A stretch of DNA of 50,973 nt, taken from NCBI RefSeq assembly GCF_013215345.1, contig NZ_JABSOV010000023.1, positions 1 to 50,973 of the forward strand. Reading direction: 5' to 3'. Numbering within the stretch: position 1 is the first letter of the stretch; every line of letters begins with the position of its first letter. Source of the DNA: Colwellia sp. (GTDB lineage Bacteria; Pseudomonadota; Gammaproteobacteria; Enterobacterales; Alteromonadaceae). This document shows positions 1 through 6,644 of this stretch, piece by piece. A model generated the notes under the pieces. It did not search any database and was not told the origin of the DNA. It saw only the letters and a program-made list of their open reading frames with translations. The position numbers and the translations under genes were made by a program.

Positions 1-1
1 T

Positions 2-151
2 CCAGATGATCCGAGTAAAATAAAATTAAAGCCCAGTACTTTAGAAGATACCCAGGTAATTAAGCCAAATATGCATATTTGGCCCAGTGAAAAACAAGCA
101 TGGTTTACCTTACCAACAGATTTACCTTGTCATGAAAAGCAGCCTTTTTGA
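2..151 (+). CDS. C-terminal end of a GFA/Mss4-like family protein (partial)
   Basis: An open frame enters from the left edge and ends at TGA 149-151, giving the last 49 residues of a protein. The tail has the pattern P-x-x-HIWPSEKQAWFTLPTDLP, which resembles the end of glutathione-dependent formaldehyde-activating (GFA, Mss4-like) proteins, where a 'hiW...W..i.D.LP' stretch closes the fold. The zinc-ligand cysteines of that family would lie upstream of the window, so the assignment rests on the tail alone. It runs in the same direction as the patatin gene 72 bases further on. Confidence 0.5.
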   Translation, partial: PDDPSKIKLKPSTLEDTQVIKPNMHIWPSEKQAWFTLPTDLPCHEKQPF

Positions 152-223
152 TTATTTAGCCGTTTAATGGTTAACTGTAATTTTGTGTTTGTGGTGTAAA
201 GTTAAAAATCGAAGGGGTTAGTT

Positions 224-1144
224 ATGACTGAGCATAAAAAGATATCTATTTCACTGGTGTTAGGCAGTGGTGGTGCTAGAGGTTTAGCCCATATTGGTGT
301 TATTCACTGGTTAGAAGAGCATGGCTTTGACATAGTCTCTATTTCTGGCTGCTCCATGGGAGCTTTGATTGGCGGTATATATGCTGCGGGTAAACTTGAT
401 GTTTTTGAACAATGGGTTAGGGACATCAATAAAGTCGATATTTTAACTTTACTTGATTTATCTTGGCAAAAAAATGGTCTCGTTAAAGGTGATAAAATAA
501 TTGCTACGCTCACCGAGTTAGTGGGTGATATCGCTATTGAAGATCTGCCGATAAAATATACCGCCGTAGCTGCTGATATAGCTAATGAAAAAGAAGTGTG
601 GCTAAGCTCTGGTCGTTTATTCGATGCTATTAGGGCCTCTATTTCTTTACCGCTATTTTTTACTCCTTTTCATTACAATGGTGTAGATCTTATTGATGGT
701 GGTGTGCTTAATCCAGTACCTATTGCACCGATCTTTAGTGATCATACTGATTACTCTATCGCGGTAAATTTAGGTGGTAGCGTCAAAATCGTAAATACTG
801 CTGATAAAGATACCGCTGTTATGGCTAATCAGCCAACAAGTAAAGTAAGTAACTTCTTAGCGCGCTTTAAAAATAAGATTGTGAAACATAATGCCAACGA
901 GTGGGGCGCATACGATATTGCTAACCAAGCATTTGATGCCATGCAAAGTACCATTGCTCGGCAAAAGTTGGCGGCATACCCGGCCGATCATTTTGTCGAA
1001 ATAGCGCGTAATGCCTGCGGTACCTTAGAGTTTCATCGAGCAGATGAAATGATCAAACTTGGTTACGATACTGCAAAGGAAAGTTTGTCAGCTTTAGTTG
1101 CTAATGATATTGCGATATCAAACTCGAGTGTTAAGGAAAAGTAA
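224..1144 (+). CDS. Patatin-like phospholipase family protein (RssA/YchK-like)
   Basis: This 306-residue protein is a probable serine lipid acyl hydrolase with a Ser-Asp dyad. The three patatin signatures are visible: the oxyanion loop GSGGARG (residues 14-20), the nucleophile elbow G-C-S-M-G with Ser44, and the D-G-G motif with Asp158. There is no signal peptide, so it probably acts in the cytoplasm or at the inner face of the membrane. It belongs to the short bacterial group related to RssA/YchK. ATG 224 follows a GAAGGGG ribosome-binding site. The VOC gene begins two bases after its stop, so the two are probably co-transcribed. The natural substrate cannot be read from the sequence. Confidence 0.9.
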   Translation: MTEHKKISISLVLGSGGARGLAHIGVIHWLEEHGFDIVSISGCSMGALIGGIYAAGKLDVFEQWVRDINKVDILTLLDLSWQKNGLVKGDKIIATLTELVGDIAIEDLPIKYTAVAADIANEKEVWLSSGRLFDAIRASISLPLFFTPFHYNGVDLIDGGVLNPVPIAPIFSDHTDYSIAVNLGGSVKIVNTADKDTAVMANQPTSKVSNFLARFKNKIVKHNANEWGAYDIANQAFDAMQSTIARQKLAAYPADHFVEIARNACGTLEFHRADEMIKLGYDTAKESLSALVANDIAISNSSVKEK

Positions 1145-1146
1145 TT

Positions 1147-1542
1147 ATGTTAAATGGCATGCATCATGTAGCAATTATTTGCTCCGATTATCAAAAATCG
1201 AAAGACTTTTATACCCGTATCTTAGGCTTAAAAGTGCTAGCTGAAAATTATCGAGCAGCGCGTGATTCTTATAAACTTGATTTAGCCTTGCCTGATGGCA
1301 CACAAATAGAGCTTTTTTCTTTTCCTAATTCTCCTAACCGGCCAAGCTTTCCTGAAGCTCAAGGACTTAGGCATTTAGCCTTTAATGTTGAGAGTGTCGA
1401 ACAGGTTTGTCAGTATTTAACAGGTTTAGGTATTGACGTTGAGCCGATAAGAGTGGATGAATATACTAATAGAAAGTTTACTTTCTTTAGTGATCCCGAT
1501 GGTTTACCGTTAGAGCTATATCAGCAAAGCTATTTCAAATAA
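1147..1542 (+). CDS. yaeR: VOC family protein, YaeR-type (glyoxalase I-like)
   Basis: This 131-residue protein is a single vicinal-oxygen-chelate unit. It closely follows the E. coli YaeR pattern: an N-terminal 'HHVAII..DY..SK.FY' strand, 'ARDS.K.DLALPDG..IELFSF', 'PE..GLRHLAF' and a C-terminal 'FTFFSDPDGLPLELY'. Metal-ligand candidates are the His near residue 6 and the Glu of ELFSF, with the second pair in 'LRHLAF' and 'LPLELY'. These proteins resemble glyoxalase I, but their substrate has not been firmly established. The start lies two bases after the patatin stop. Function beyond the fold is not claimed. Confidence 0.88.
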   Translation: MLNGMHHVAIICSDYQKSKDFYTRILGLKVLAENYRAARDSYKLDLALPDGTQIELFSFPNSPNRPSFPEAQGLRHLAFNVESVEQVCQYLTGLGIDVEPIRVDEYTNRKFTFFSDPDGLPLELYQQSYFK

Positions 1543-1600
1543 ATTAAGTCAATTAACTTAATTTAAATATGTAAAGTATGCATGATCAGCATGCATACTT
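1541..1600. repeat. Two adjacent inverted repeats after the yaeR-like gene
   Basis: The first pair, AAATTAAGT (1541-1549) and ACTTAATTT (1556-1564), overlaps the stop codon. The second, AAGTATGCATG (1574-1584) and CATGCATACTT (1590-1600), is perfect with a 5-base loop. Neither is followed by a clear T-run, so they are not textbook terminators. The second could equally be an operator for the lipoprotein gene that starts 40 bases later. Confidence 0.55.
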
Positions 1601-1639
1601 CGCAGTGTAAAACGTTACTACAAAACAACAAGGATGGTT

Positions 1640-1933
1640 ATGATTAAGAATTTAGTGACGCTAATGATTGTCGTTATATTGATAACATCAGGCTGTGTGG
1701 TCATTCCAGAAAAAGATTTTACCGCAAAATACAAGTGTGGCTTATCAACGGATAAAAAAGTTTTGAAGTTTGTTAACTTACTTGAAAATGATAATAGTTT
1801 TTATGCTTGGAATGATGAGATATTAGCAGTAATAACAGTCCCTACCTCGGCTATCGTTTCCGGAGTTTATGTGGCAGTACATAATACTTACCACTTTGCA
1901 GAAGAAACAATTAAGTGTTCATACCCCCTCTAA
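1640..1933 (+). CDS. Small predicted lipoprotein, hypothetical
   Basis: This 97-residue protein is of unknown family. It has a short basic start, a hydrophobic core (LVTLMIVVILI) and a lipobox-like ITSGC, so it is probably a lipoprotein anchored through that cysteine about residue 18. The mature part has two further cysteines and no motif I recognise. An in-frame ATG at 1634 would add two residues, but the AAGGA at 1630-1634 overlaps it and is properly spaced only for the ATG at 1640, which I therefore prefer. It stands between the yaeR-like gene and DUF924 on the same strand. Confidence 0.7.
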   Translation: MIKNLVTLMIVVILITSGCVVIPEKDFTAKYKCGLSTDKKVLKFVNLLENDNSFYAWNDEILAVITVPTSAIVSGVYVAVHNTYHFAEETIKCSYPL

Positions 1934-1957
1934 TAGTAAAATAAAAAGGATATTTAG

Positions 1958-2497
1958 ATGAGCTATCAAGAAGTGCTAAATTTTTGGTTTAAAGAAATAG
2001 AACCTGCTAATTGGTGGGTTAAAGATAGTGCTTTTGACAATACCATAACGGAAAAATTTCTTAGTATTCATAATGCTGCAAAACACTGTGAATTAGCATC
2101 TTGGCGAGAAACAGCACATGGACGATTGGCTGAAATTATTGTTTTAGACCAATTTTCCCGAAATATGTATCGAGATACGCCCCAAGCCTTTGCCTGTGAT
2201 GGTATTGCCTTAGTACTAGCGCAAGAAGCGATTGCGGTCGGTGCCGATAAAGCCCTCAACCCAGTAGAGAAGAGTTTTTTGTATATGCCTTTTATGCATA
2301 GCGAGTCATTAGTCATCCACGAAAAAGCACTAGCGCTTTATCAGGCTAATGGCATCGATAGCAATGTTGACTTTGAAATAAAACATAAAGAAATTATTGA
2401 GCGCTTTGGTCGTTATCCGCACCGAAATAGTATTTTAAACCGACAGTCGACGGCTGAAGAAATTGAATTTTTAAGCCAACCTAATTCCTCATTCTAA
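1958..2497 (+). CDS. DUF924 family protein
   Basis: This 179-residue protein matches DUF924: it begins with 'VLNFWF' and contains the family hallmarks 'LAEIIVLDQFSRNMYR', 'AFA.D..AL.LAQEA' and 'FLYMPFMHSE'. The family is all-helical, TPR-like and cytoplasmic, and its role is unknown. An AAAAGGA ribosome-binding site precedes ATG 1958. It runs with the small lipoprotein gene before it and the glutathione-transferase gene after it, with short spacers on both sides. A shared transcript is likely, but no common pathway is apparent. Confidence 0.88.
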   Translation: MSYQEVLNFWFKEIEPANWWVKDSAFDNTITEKFLSIHNAAKHCELASWRETAHGRLAEIIVLDQFSRNMYRDTPQAFACDGIALVLAQEAIAVGADKALNPVEKSFLYMPFMHSESLVIHEKALALYQANGIDSNVDFEIKHKEIIERFGRYPHRNSILNRQSTAEEIEFLSQPNSSF

Positions 2498-2527
2498 CTA
2501 TATTAATGTCAATAATAAGCAGGATTT

Positions 2528-3181
2528 ATGTACCAATTATATTATTATCCGTTGAATGCCAGTATGGCACCTCATATGATACTTGAAGCGCTACAAGTTG
2601 ATTATCGTTTAATTAAAGTCGATAGAAAAAACCAAGAACAAAAGTCGAAAGAGTATTTAGCCCTTAATCCAGCAGGTAGAATACCGACGTTAGTTAAGGG
2701 AGACTTTGTTCTGTTTGAAAGTGCAGCAATTTGCCTTCATCTTGCTGAAATGCATTCAAAGACGCAATTAATCCCCCCAATAGGTGATGACAGTAGGGCA
2801 TTACATCATCAATGGATGATGTATCTTACTAATACCCTGCAAGCTGAGTTGATGGTCTATTTTTATCCTGAAAAACATTGTCAAAGTGATAATGCTACAG
2901 CAGAAATTATTAAAGCCCAGCAAAAGCTTATTCACCAATCACTGTCATTGTTAAATGATCAATTAGCAAAAAATGAACTAGCCGATATAGACTATTTAGT
3001 TGGTAATAAAATAAACGTATGTGATTACTTTTTATTTATGTTACTCATTTGGGCTGATGAACTAGAGGAACCACCATTAAGGTATGTGCACCTTAGACGA
3101 TATTTAAAGCACTTAGCAAAACAGCAGGCTATTATCACAGTATGTCGGAAAGAAAAATTAAGTCTTGCTGACTATCAATAA
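2528..3181 (+). CDS. Glutathione S-transferase family protein
   Basis: This 217-residue protein has the two-domain GST layout. Residues 1 to about 78 form the thioredoxin-like half, with 'LYYYPLNASMAPHMILEAL' at the start, the cis-proline of 'RIPTL' (Pro53) and the glutathione-binding Glu64-Ser65 of 'LFESAAICLHLAE'. The remainder is the helical C-terminal domain. The N-terminal Ser/Cys position typical of beta-class enzymes cannot be assigned with certainty (Ser12 is a candidate). The protein is cytoplasmic and its substrate is unknown. The stop codon falls inside a 14-base tandem repeat, so the 3' end of the gene may be prone to slippage. Confidence 0.9.
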   Translation: MYQLYYYPLNASMAPHMILEALQVDYRLIKVDRKNQEQKSKEYLALNPAGRIPTLVKGDFVLFESAAICLHLAEMHSKTQLIPPIGDDSRALHHQWMMYLTNTLQAELMVYFYPEKHCQSDNATAEIIKAQQKLIHQSLSLLNDQLAKNELADIDYLVGNKINVCDYFLFMLLIWADELEEPPLRYVHLRRYLKHLAKQQAIITVCRKEKLSLADYQ

Positions 3182-3224
3182 TTTCATATCAATAATTTCA
3201 TATCAATAACCAATAACCAATAAC
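3173..3224. repeat. Nested short tandem repeats over the GST stop codon
   Basis: The 14-base unit TATCAATAATTTCA occurs at 3173-3186 and 3187-3200, with a partial third copy from 3201. This runs directly into three copies of CAATAAC (3204-3224). The first unit contains the TAA stop of the GST gene (3179-3181). Fourteen is not a multiple of three, but the stop lies in the first copy, so copy-number change would not alter the protein. Confidence 0.85.
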
Positions 3225-3230
3225 CAGAAG

Positions 3231-3263
3231 CAAGGTCCTACCGCTATTAGTAGGGTCTTGTTT
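3231..3263 (+). terminator. Weak terminator-like hairpin after the GST gene
   Basis: The arms at 3231-3241 and 3250-3260 pair over 11 positions, including two G-T pairs, around an 8-base loop. Only three T follow. It may end the 224-3181 transcript but is not a strong intrinsic terminator. Confidence 0.5.
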
Positions 3264-3437
3264 GCACAAATGTTACACAATGCAATCACTTATCAAAATA
3301 TAAATAAAGCCCAATTGAGCCAAGGGGTTTACTCAACAGCCATTTATTAATTCCTACATTCTTTCCTTAGCGATAATCCGCACCTGTAGATAGTCCTGAT
3401 CAGAAAAGTTTACAGTTAATCCTAGTTAGTGCTTTTT

Positions 3438-3538
3438 ATTGTCGACAATTAAACTTGATTCCACTTGAATATTCTCAATATTAGGATATTATTGATTTAT
3501 GTTGTTTAATTTGTCGACAATATTGCTTGATTCGACAA
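3438..3538 (+). promoter_or_regulatory. prp promoter with paired GntR-type operators
   Basis: The 10-base palindrome TTGTCGACAA occurs at 3439-3448 and again at 3511-3520, 72 bases apart, with a related half-site TTCGACAA at 3531-3538. Between them is a plausible promoter: TTGAAT (3465-3470), a 16-base spacer, and TATTAT (3487-3492). One operator would lie upstream of -35 and the other just downstream of the start, an arrangement suited to looped repression. The palindrome fits the kind of site bound by FadR-subfamily GntR proteins, and the next gene encodes one, so autoregulation is inferred. In the rest of the 3182-3577 spacer I see nothing else apart from the repeats and hairpin listed. 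Confidence 0.65.
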
Positions 3539-3577
3539 ACGCCCTTAAAGTTCATATTTAGGTTTATACGAGACACT

Positions 3578-4267
3578 ATGCTTTTACAAAACCCAACAAA
3601 ACAAGCCGCAGTAACCACGGCCGATAAGGTCTTTGAACAGTTGCAACACGCTATTGTTGAAGGGGATATGGCCGCAGGTAGCAAAATAAGTGAGCCAGAG
3701 CTTGCTAAGCGTTATGAAGTTAGTCGTTCTACTTTAAGAGAAGCTTTAAATCGCCTGGAGAAATGTCACCTTATTGAACGTAAAGCCAATGTTGGCTCAC
3801 GCGTCGTTGATTGTACTATCGAAGGATTACTTGAACTCTATATCACTCGAGAAGCACTTGAAGGTATGGCGTGTAGGCAAGCGGCCCTAAATATGACCGA
3901 TGAAGAGATAGCGCATATGCAAGATATGCTTGCTCAACACGCCGGTGATAAAGCACTGCAAGATGGTGTGGCTTACTACCAAGAAGAAGGCGATGTTGAT
4001 TTTCACTATAAAGTTATTTTGGGTAGTCATAATCAGCAGCTAATCAACCTTATATGTGGTCAGTTGTATCACTTAGTGCGTATGTACCGTTGTCAATTTG
4101 GTATGCATAGCCCAAGAGCTACTCGTGCTTTTACTGAACACTCAAACATTATTCAAGCAATCAGTGATCGAGATGGGGAACTTGCGGAGCTATTAATGCG
4201 TCGCCATATTGCTGCTTCGAGAAAAAACATTGAAAACAAAATTGCTCTGCAACAAGCAGAGCAATAA
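3578..4267 (+). CDS. GntR family (FCD domain) regulator of the 2-methylcitrate locus
   Basis: This 229-residue transcription factor has an N-terminal GntR winged helix (about residues 15-80, with '[25 protein letters not shown]') and a C-terminal FCD effector domain. The acidic and His positions that bind metal in FCD domains appear in '[13 protein letters not shown]', 'FTEHSNII' and 'MRRHI'. I chose ATG 3578. The frame stays open upstream to a TTG at 3527, but those 17 residues are unlike the family, and the operators lie there. It heads the prp genes and most likely represses them until 2-methylcitrate or a related metabolite appears. From memory, comparative reconstructions name such a GntR regulator PrpQ in Alteromonadales. 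Confidence 0.88.
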   Translation: MLLQNPTKQAAVTTADKVFEQLQHAIVEGDMAAGSKISEPELAKRYEVSRSTLREALNRLEKCHLIERKANVGSRVVDCTIEGLLELYITREALEGMACRQAALNMTDEEIAHMQDMLAQHAGDKALQDGVAYYQEEGDVDFHYKVILGSHNQQLINLICGQLYHLVRMYRCQFGMHSPRATRAFTEHSNIIQAISDRDGELAELLMRRHIAASRKNIENKIALQQAEQ

Positions 4268-4283
4268 TCACAGGAGACCTAAG

Positions 4284-5192
4284 ATGTCAGAAAGTTTATC
4301 AACAAAAACAGTTTCACCGGGTAAAAAATTTCGTCTGGCCCTAGAAAATAATAAACCTTTACAAGTGGTCGGTACGATTAATGCGTATTGCGCCATGATG
4401 GCAGAGCAACTTGGCCACCAAGCTATATATTTATCAGGTGGTGGCGTGGCAAATGCGTCTTACGGTTTACCAGATCTAGGTATGACATCGCTTAATGATG
4501 TTATTGCTGATGTACAAAGAATTACTAGCGCTTCTAGCTTACCTTTATTAGTCGATATTGATACCGGCTGGGGCGGGGCATTTAATATTGCTAAAACCAT
4601 TCGTGATATGGAAAAATCTGGCGCTGCTGCTGTGCACCTTGAAGATCAAGTTGCACAAAAACGCTGTGGTCACCGACCAAATAAAGAAATCGTTTCTACT
4701 CAAGAAATGGTCGACCGTATCACAGCTGCTGTTGATGCTAGAATTGACAGTGACTTTTTTATTATGGCTCGCACTGACTCTTTTGCTCAAGAAGGTTTAG
4801 AAGCTGCTATTGAACGTGCTAAAGCCTATGTTGCCGCAGGAGCCGATGGAATTTTTGCTGAAGCGGTTAAAACAGAGGAGCATTACCGTGCTTTCTCAGC
4901 AGCACTTGATGTACCGATTCTTGCCAATATTACCGAGTTTGGTCAAACAGAGCTTTGGAATAAAGAGCAATTAGGTGAGTGGGGCTGTGCGATGGTGCTT
5001 TACCCATTATCAGCTTTTCGTGCCATGAATAAAGCGGCTGAATCGGTTTATAAAACCTTGCTAGCAGATGGCGATCAAAAGGCAGAAATAGACAACATGC
5101 AAACACGCATGGATTTATACGACTATCTTGGCTATCACGATTATGAGCAAAAGCTTGATTCGCTCTTTGCTCAAGAAAAAGCTAAGAAATAA
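4284..5192 (+). CDS. prpB: Methylisocitrate lyase
   Basis: This 302-residue enzyme splits 2-methylisocitrate into pyruvate and succinate, the last step of the 2-methylcitrate cycle. It has the isocitrate-lyase superfamily barrel with Asp91/Asp93 in '[10 protein letters not shown]', Glu120-Asp121 in 'VHLEDQ', and the active-site loop KRCGH with catalytic Cys128. The short form without the long insert of true isocitrate lyase, and the neighbours, point to PrpB. The start ATG 4284 has an AGGAGA ribosome-binding site at 4272-4277. An upstream in-frame start at 4209 lies inside the regulator gene and is not needed. The gene follows the regulator by 16 bases, so they are co-transcribed. Confidence 0.95.
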   Translation: MSESLSTKTVSPGKKFRLALENNKPLQVVGTINAYCAMMAEQLGHQAIYLSGGGVANASYGLPDLGMTSLNDVIADVQRITSASSLPLLVDIDTGWGGAFNIAKTIRDMEKSGAAAVHLEDQVAQKRCGHRPNKEIVSTQEMVDRITAAVDARIDSDFFIMARTDSFAQEGLEAAIERAKAYVAAGADGIFAEAVKTEEHYRAFSAALDVPILANITEFGQTELWNKEQLGEWGCAMVLYPLSAFRAMNKAAESVYKTLLADGDQKAEIDNMQTRMDLYDYLGYHDYEQKLDSLFAQEKAKK

Positions 5193-5241
5193 CTAAGAAT
5201 TAATTACCCACACTTTTACTAAGTAAAGGTCTGACTAAAGA

Positions 5242-5255
5242 GTGTTTATAAACAC
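5242..5255. repeat. 14-bp perfect palindrome in the prpB-prpC spacer
   Basis: GTGTTTATAAACAC is its own reverse complement. It lies 61 bases before the prpC start and is of unknown function. A binding site or a processing hairpin are both possible. Confidence 0.5.
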
Positions 5256-5316
5256 CAATAATGTCAGCAGTGTGTACATAAAAATTGCTAATATATTATT
5301 AAATGAGGAAAGTATC

Positions 5317-6468
5317 ATGTCAGATACATCAGCAGAAAAAAGTGTTGCGAAAAAAACTATCAGTGGCGCAGGATTACGAGGTCAAAGTGCCGGAGAAACT
5401 GCCCTTTGTACCGTAGGTCAATCAGGCTCAGGCTTAACCTATTGTGGTTATGATATTGCTGATTTAGCCGAAAACTCTACCTTTGAAGAAGTTGCTTATT
5501 TATTATTTAACGGTGAGTTACCCACTCAAGCGCAATTAACTGCATATCAAGATGAGCTTAAGTCGTTACGTGATTTACCCGAGGCTTTAAAAGCGGTATT
5601 AAAGCTTATTCCTAAAGATGTCCATCCAATGGATGTTATGCGCACTGGTTGTTCATTTTTAGGTAACTTAGAGCCTGAAGTAGATTTTTCCACACAAAAC
5701 AATGCGGCAAATCGTTTATTAGCAGCTTTCCCAGCAATCATGTGTTATTGGTACAAATACAGCCATGATGGCGTAGAAATTGATTGTCAGTCTTCCGAGA
5801 CTTCTATTGCCGGGCATTTTTTACGTTTATTAAACGGTGAAAGTCCTTCAGAGCAACATCAGCGCGTTATGGATGTATCTCTCATTCTTTATGCTGAGCA
5901 TGAATTTAATGCCTCAACATTCACTGCCCGTGTTTGTGCTTCAACCTTATCTGATATGTTCTCTTGTATTACTGCTGCTATTGGCACTTTACGTGGACCA
6001 CTTCATGGCGGTGCTAATGAAGCAGCGATGGATATGATTCAAAGCTTCAGTTCTCCTAGTGATGCGAAAGAGCAAATGGCGGGCATGTTAGTACGCAAAG
6101 AAAAGATTATGGGTTTTGGTCATGCAATTTACCGCACCAGCGACCCACGAAATGTCATCATCAAAGCCTGGTCTGAAAAGCTTGCTAAACAGAATGGTGA
6201 TACATCACTTTATGATATTTCTGTCGCGTGTGAAGAATATATGTGGGATAGCAAGAAACTCTTCTGTAATGCTGATTTCTTCCATGCCTCAACCTATAAT
6301 TACATGGGCATTCCGACAAAATTATTTACCCCTATTTTTGTCTGTTCACGTTTAACGGGTTGGGCAGCGCATGTAATGGAGCAGCGCTCAAATAACCGTA
6401 TAATCCGACCAAGTGCGGATTATACGGGCTCTGAACCACGTACTGTTTGTCCTATTTCTGAGCGATAG
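5317..6468 (+). CDS. prpC: 2-methylcitrate synthase
   Basis: This 383-residue protein of the citrate synthase fold condenses propionyl-CoA with oxaloacetate. The family signature GFGHAIYRTSDPR is present, with active-site His269 and Asp276, and the other catalytic His is His230 in 'LHGGANEA'. Length and the short N-terminus fit PrpC rather than the longer GltA. ATG 5317 is preferred because it follows GAGGAAAG. An upstream in-frame ATG at 5242 adds 25 residues with no family resemblance and sits in a 14-base palindrome (5242-5255). The 124-base spacer from prpB and the 176-base spacer to acnD are long for an operon and hold structured elements. Confidence 0.94.
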   Translation: MSDTSAEKSVAKKTISGAGLRGQSAGETALCTVGQSGSGLTYCGYDIADLAENSTFEEVAYLLFNGELPTQAQLTAYQDELKSLRDLPEALKAVLKLIPKDVHPMDVMRTGCSFLGNLEPEVDFSTQNNAANRLLAAFPAIMCYWYKYSHDGVEIDCQSSETSIAGHFLRLLNGESPSEQHQRVMDVSLILYAEHEFNASTFTARVCASTLSDMFSCITAAIGTLRGPLHGGANEAAMDMIQSFSSPSDAKEQMAGMLVRKEKIMGFGHAIYRTSDPRNVIIKAWSEKLAKQNGDTSLYDISVACEEYMWDSKKLFCNADFFHASTYNYMGIPTKLFTPIFVCSRLTGWAAHVMEQRSNNRIIRPSADYTGSEPRTVCPISER

Positions 6469-6480
6469 GAGAGACTTGTT

Positions 6481-6559
6481 ATTTGCCACAACTTCATCGT
6501 CAGAAAGTAATCACACATACTTATGTGCTCATATTTTCTTCCTTGAATTAGTGGCAAAT
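6481..6559. repeat. Palindromic spacer element between prpC and acnD (element A)
   Basis: Outer arms ATTTGCCAC (6481-6489) and GTGGCAAAT (6551-6559) pair perfectly. An inner pair, CACATA (6514-6519) and TATGTG (6522-6527), sits at the centre, and AGAAA/TTTCT stretches lie between. The segment 'CGTCAGAA...TTTCTTCCTTG' parallels 'CGTTAGAA...CGCTTCCGCCTTG' of the element in the next spacer (9264-9365). This suggests two members of one REP/MITE-like family. Confidence 0.55.
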
Positions 6560-6644
6560 TACGTCGTCTGATTATGCATTTTAAATATTTAATAAACTCA
6601 AGATATTAAACCATTATTTGTTAAAGAGTTTCCTGGATTAACTT

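Noticed and set aside
3527-3577. N-terminal extension of the GntR regulator from TTG 3527
   Set aside because: The extra 17 residues do not look like the family and would overlap the operator half-site; ATG 3578 fits better.
5242-5316. N-terminal extension of PrpC from ATG 5242
   Set aside because: No ribosome-binding site suits it, the residues are not PrpC-like, and ATG 5317 has GAGGAAAG in front.
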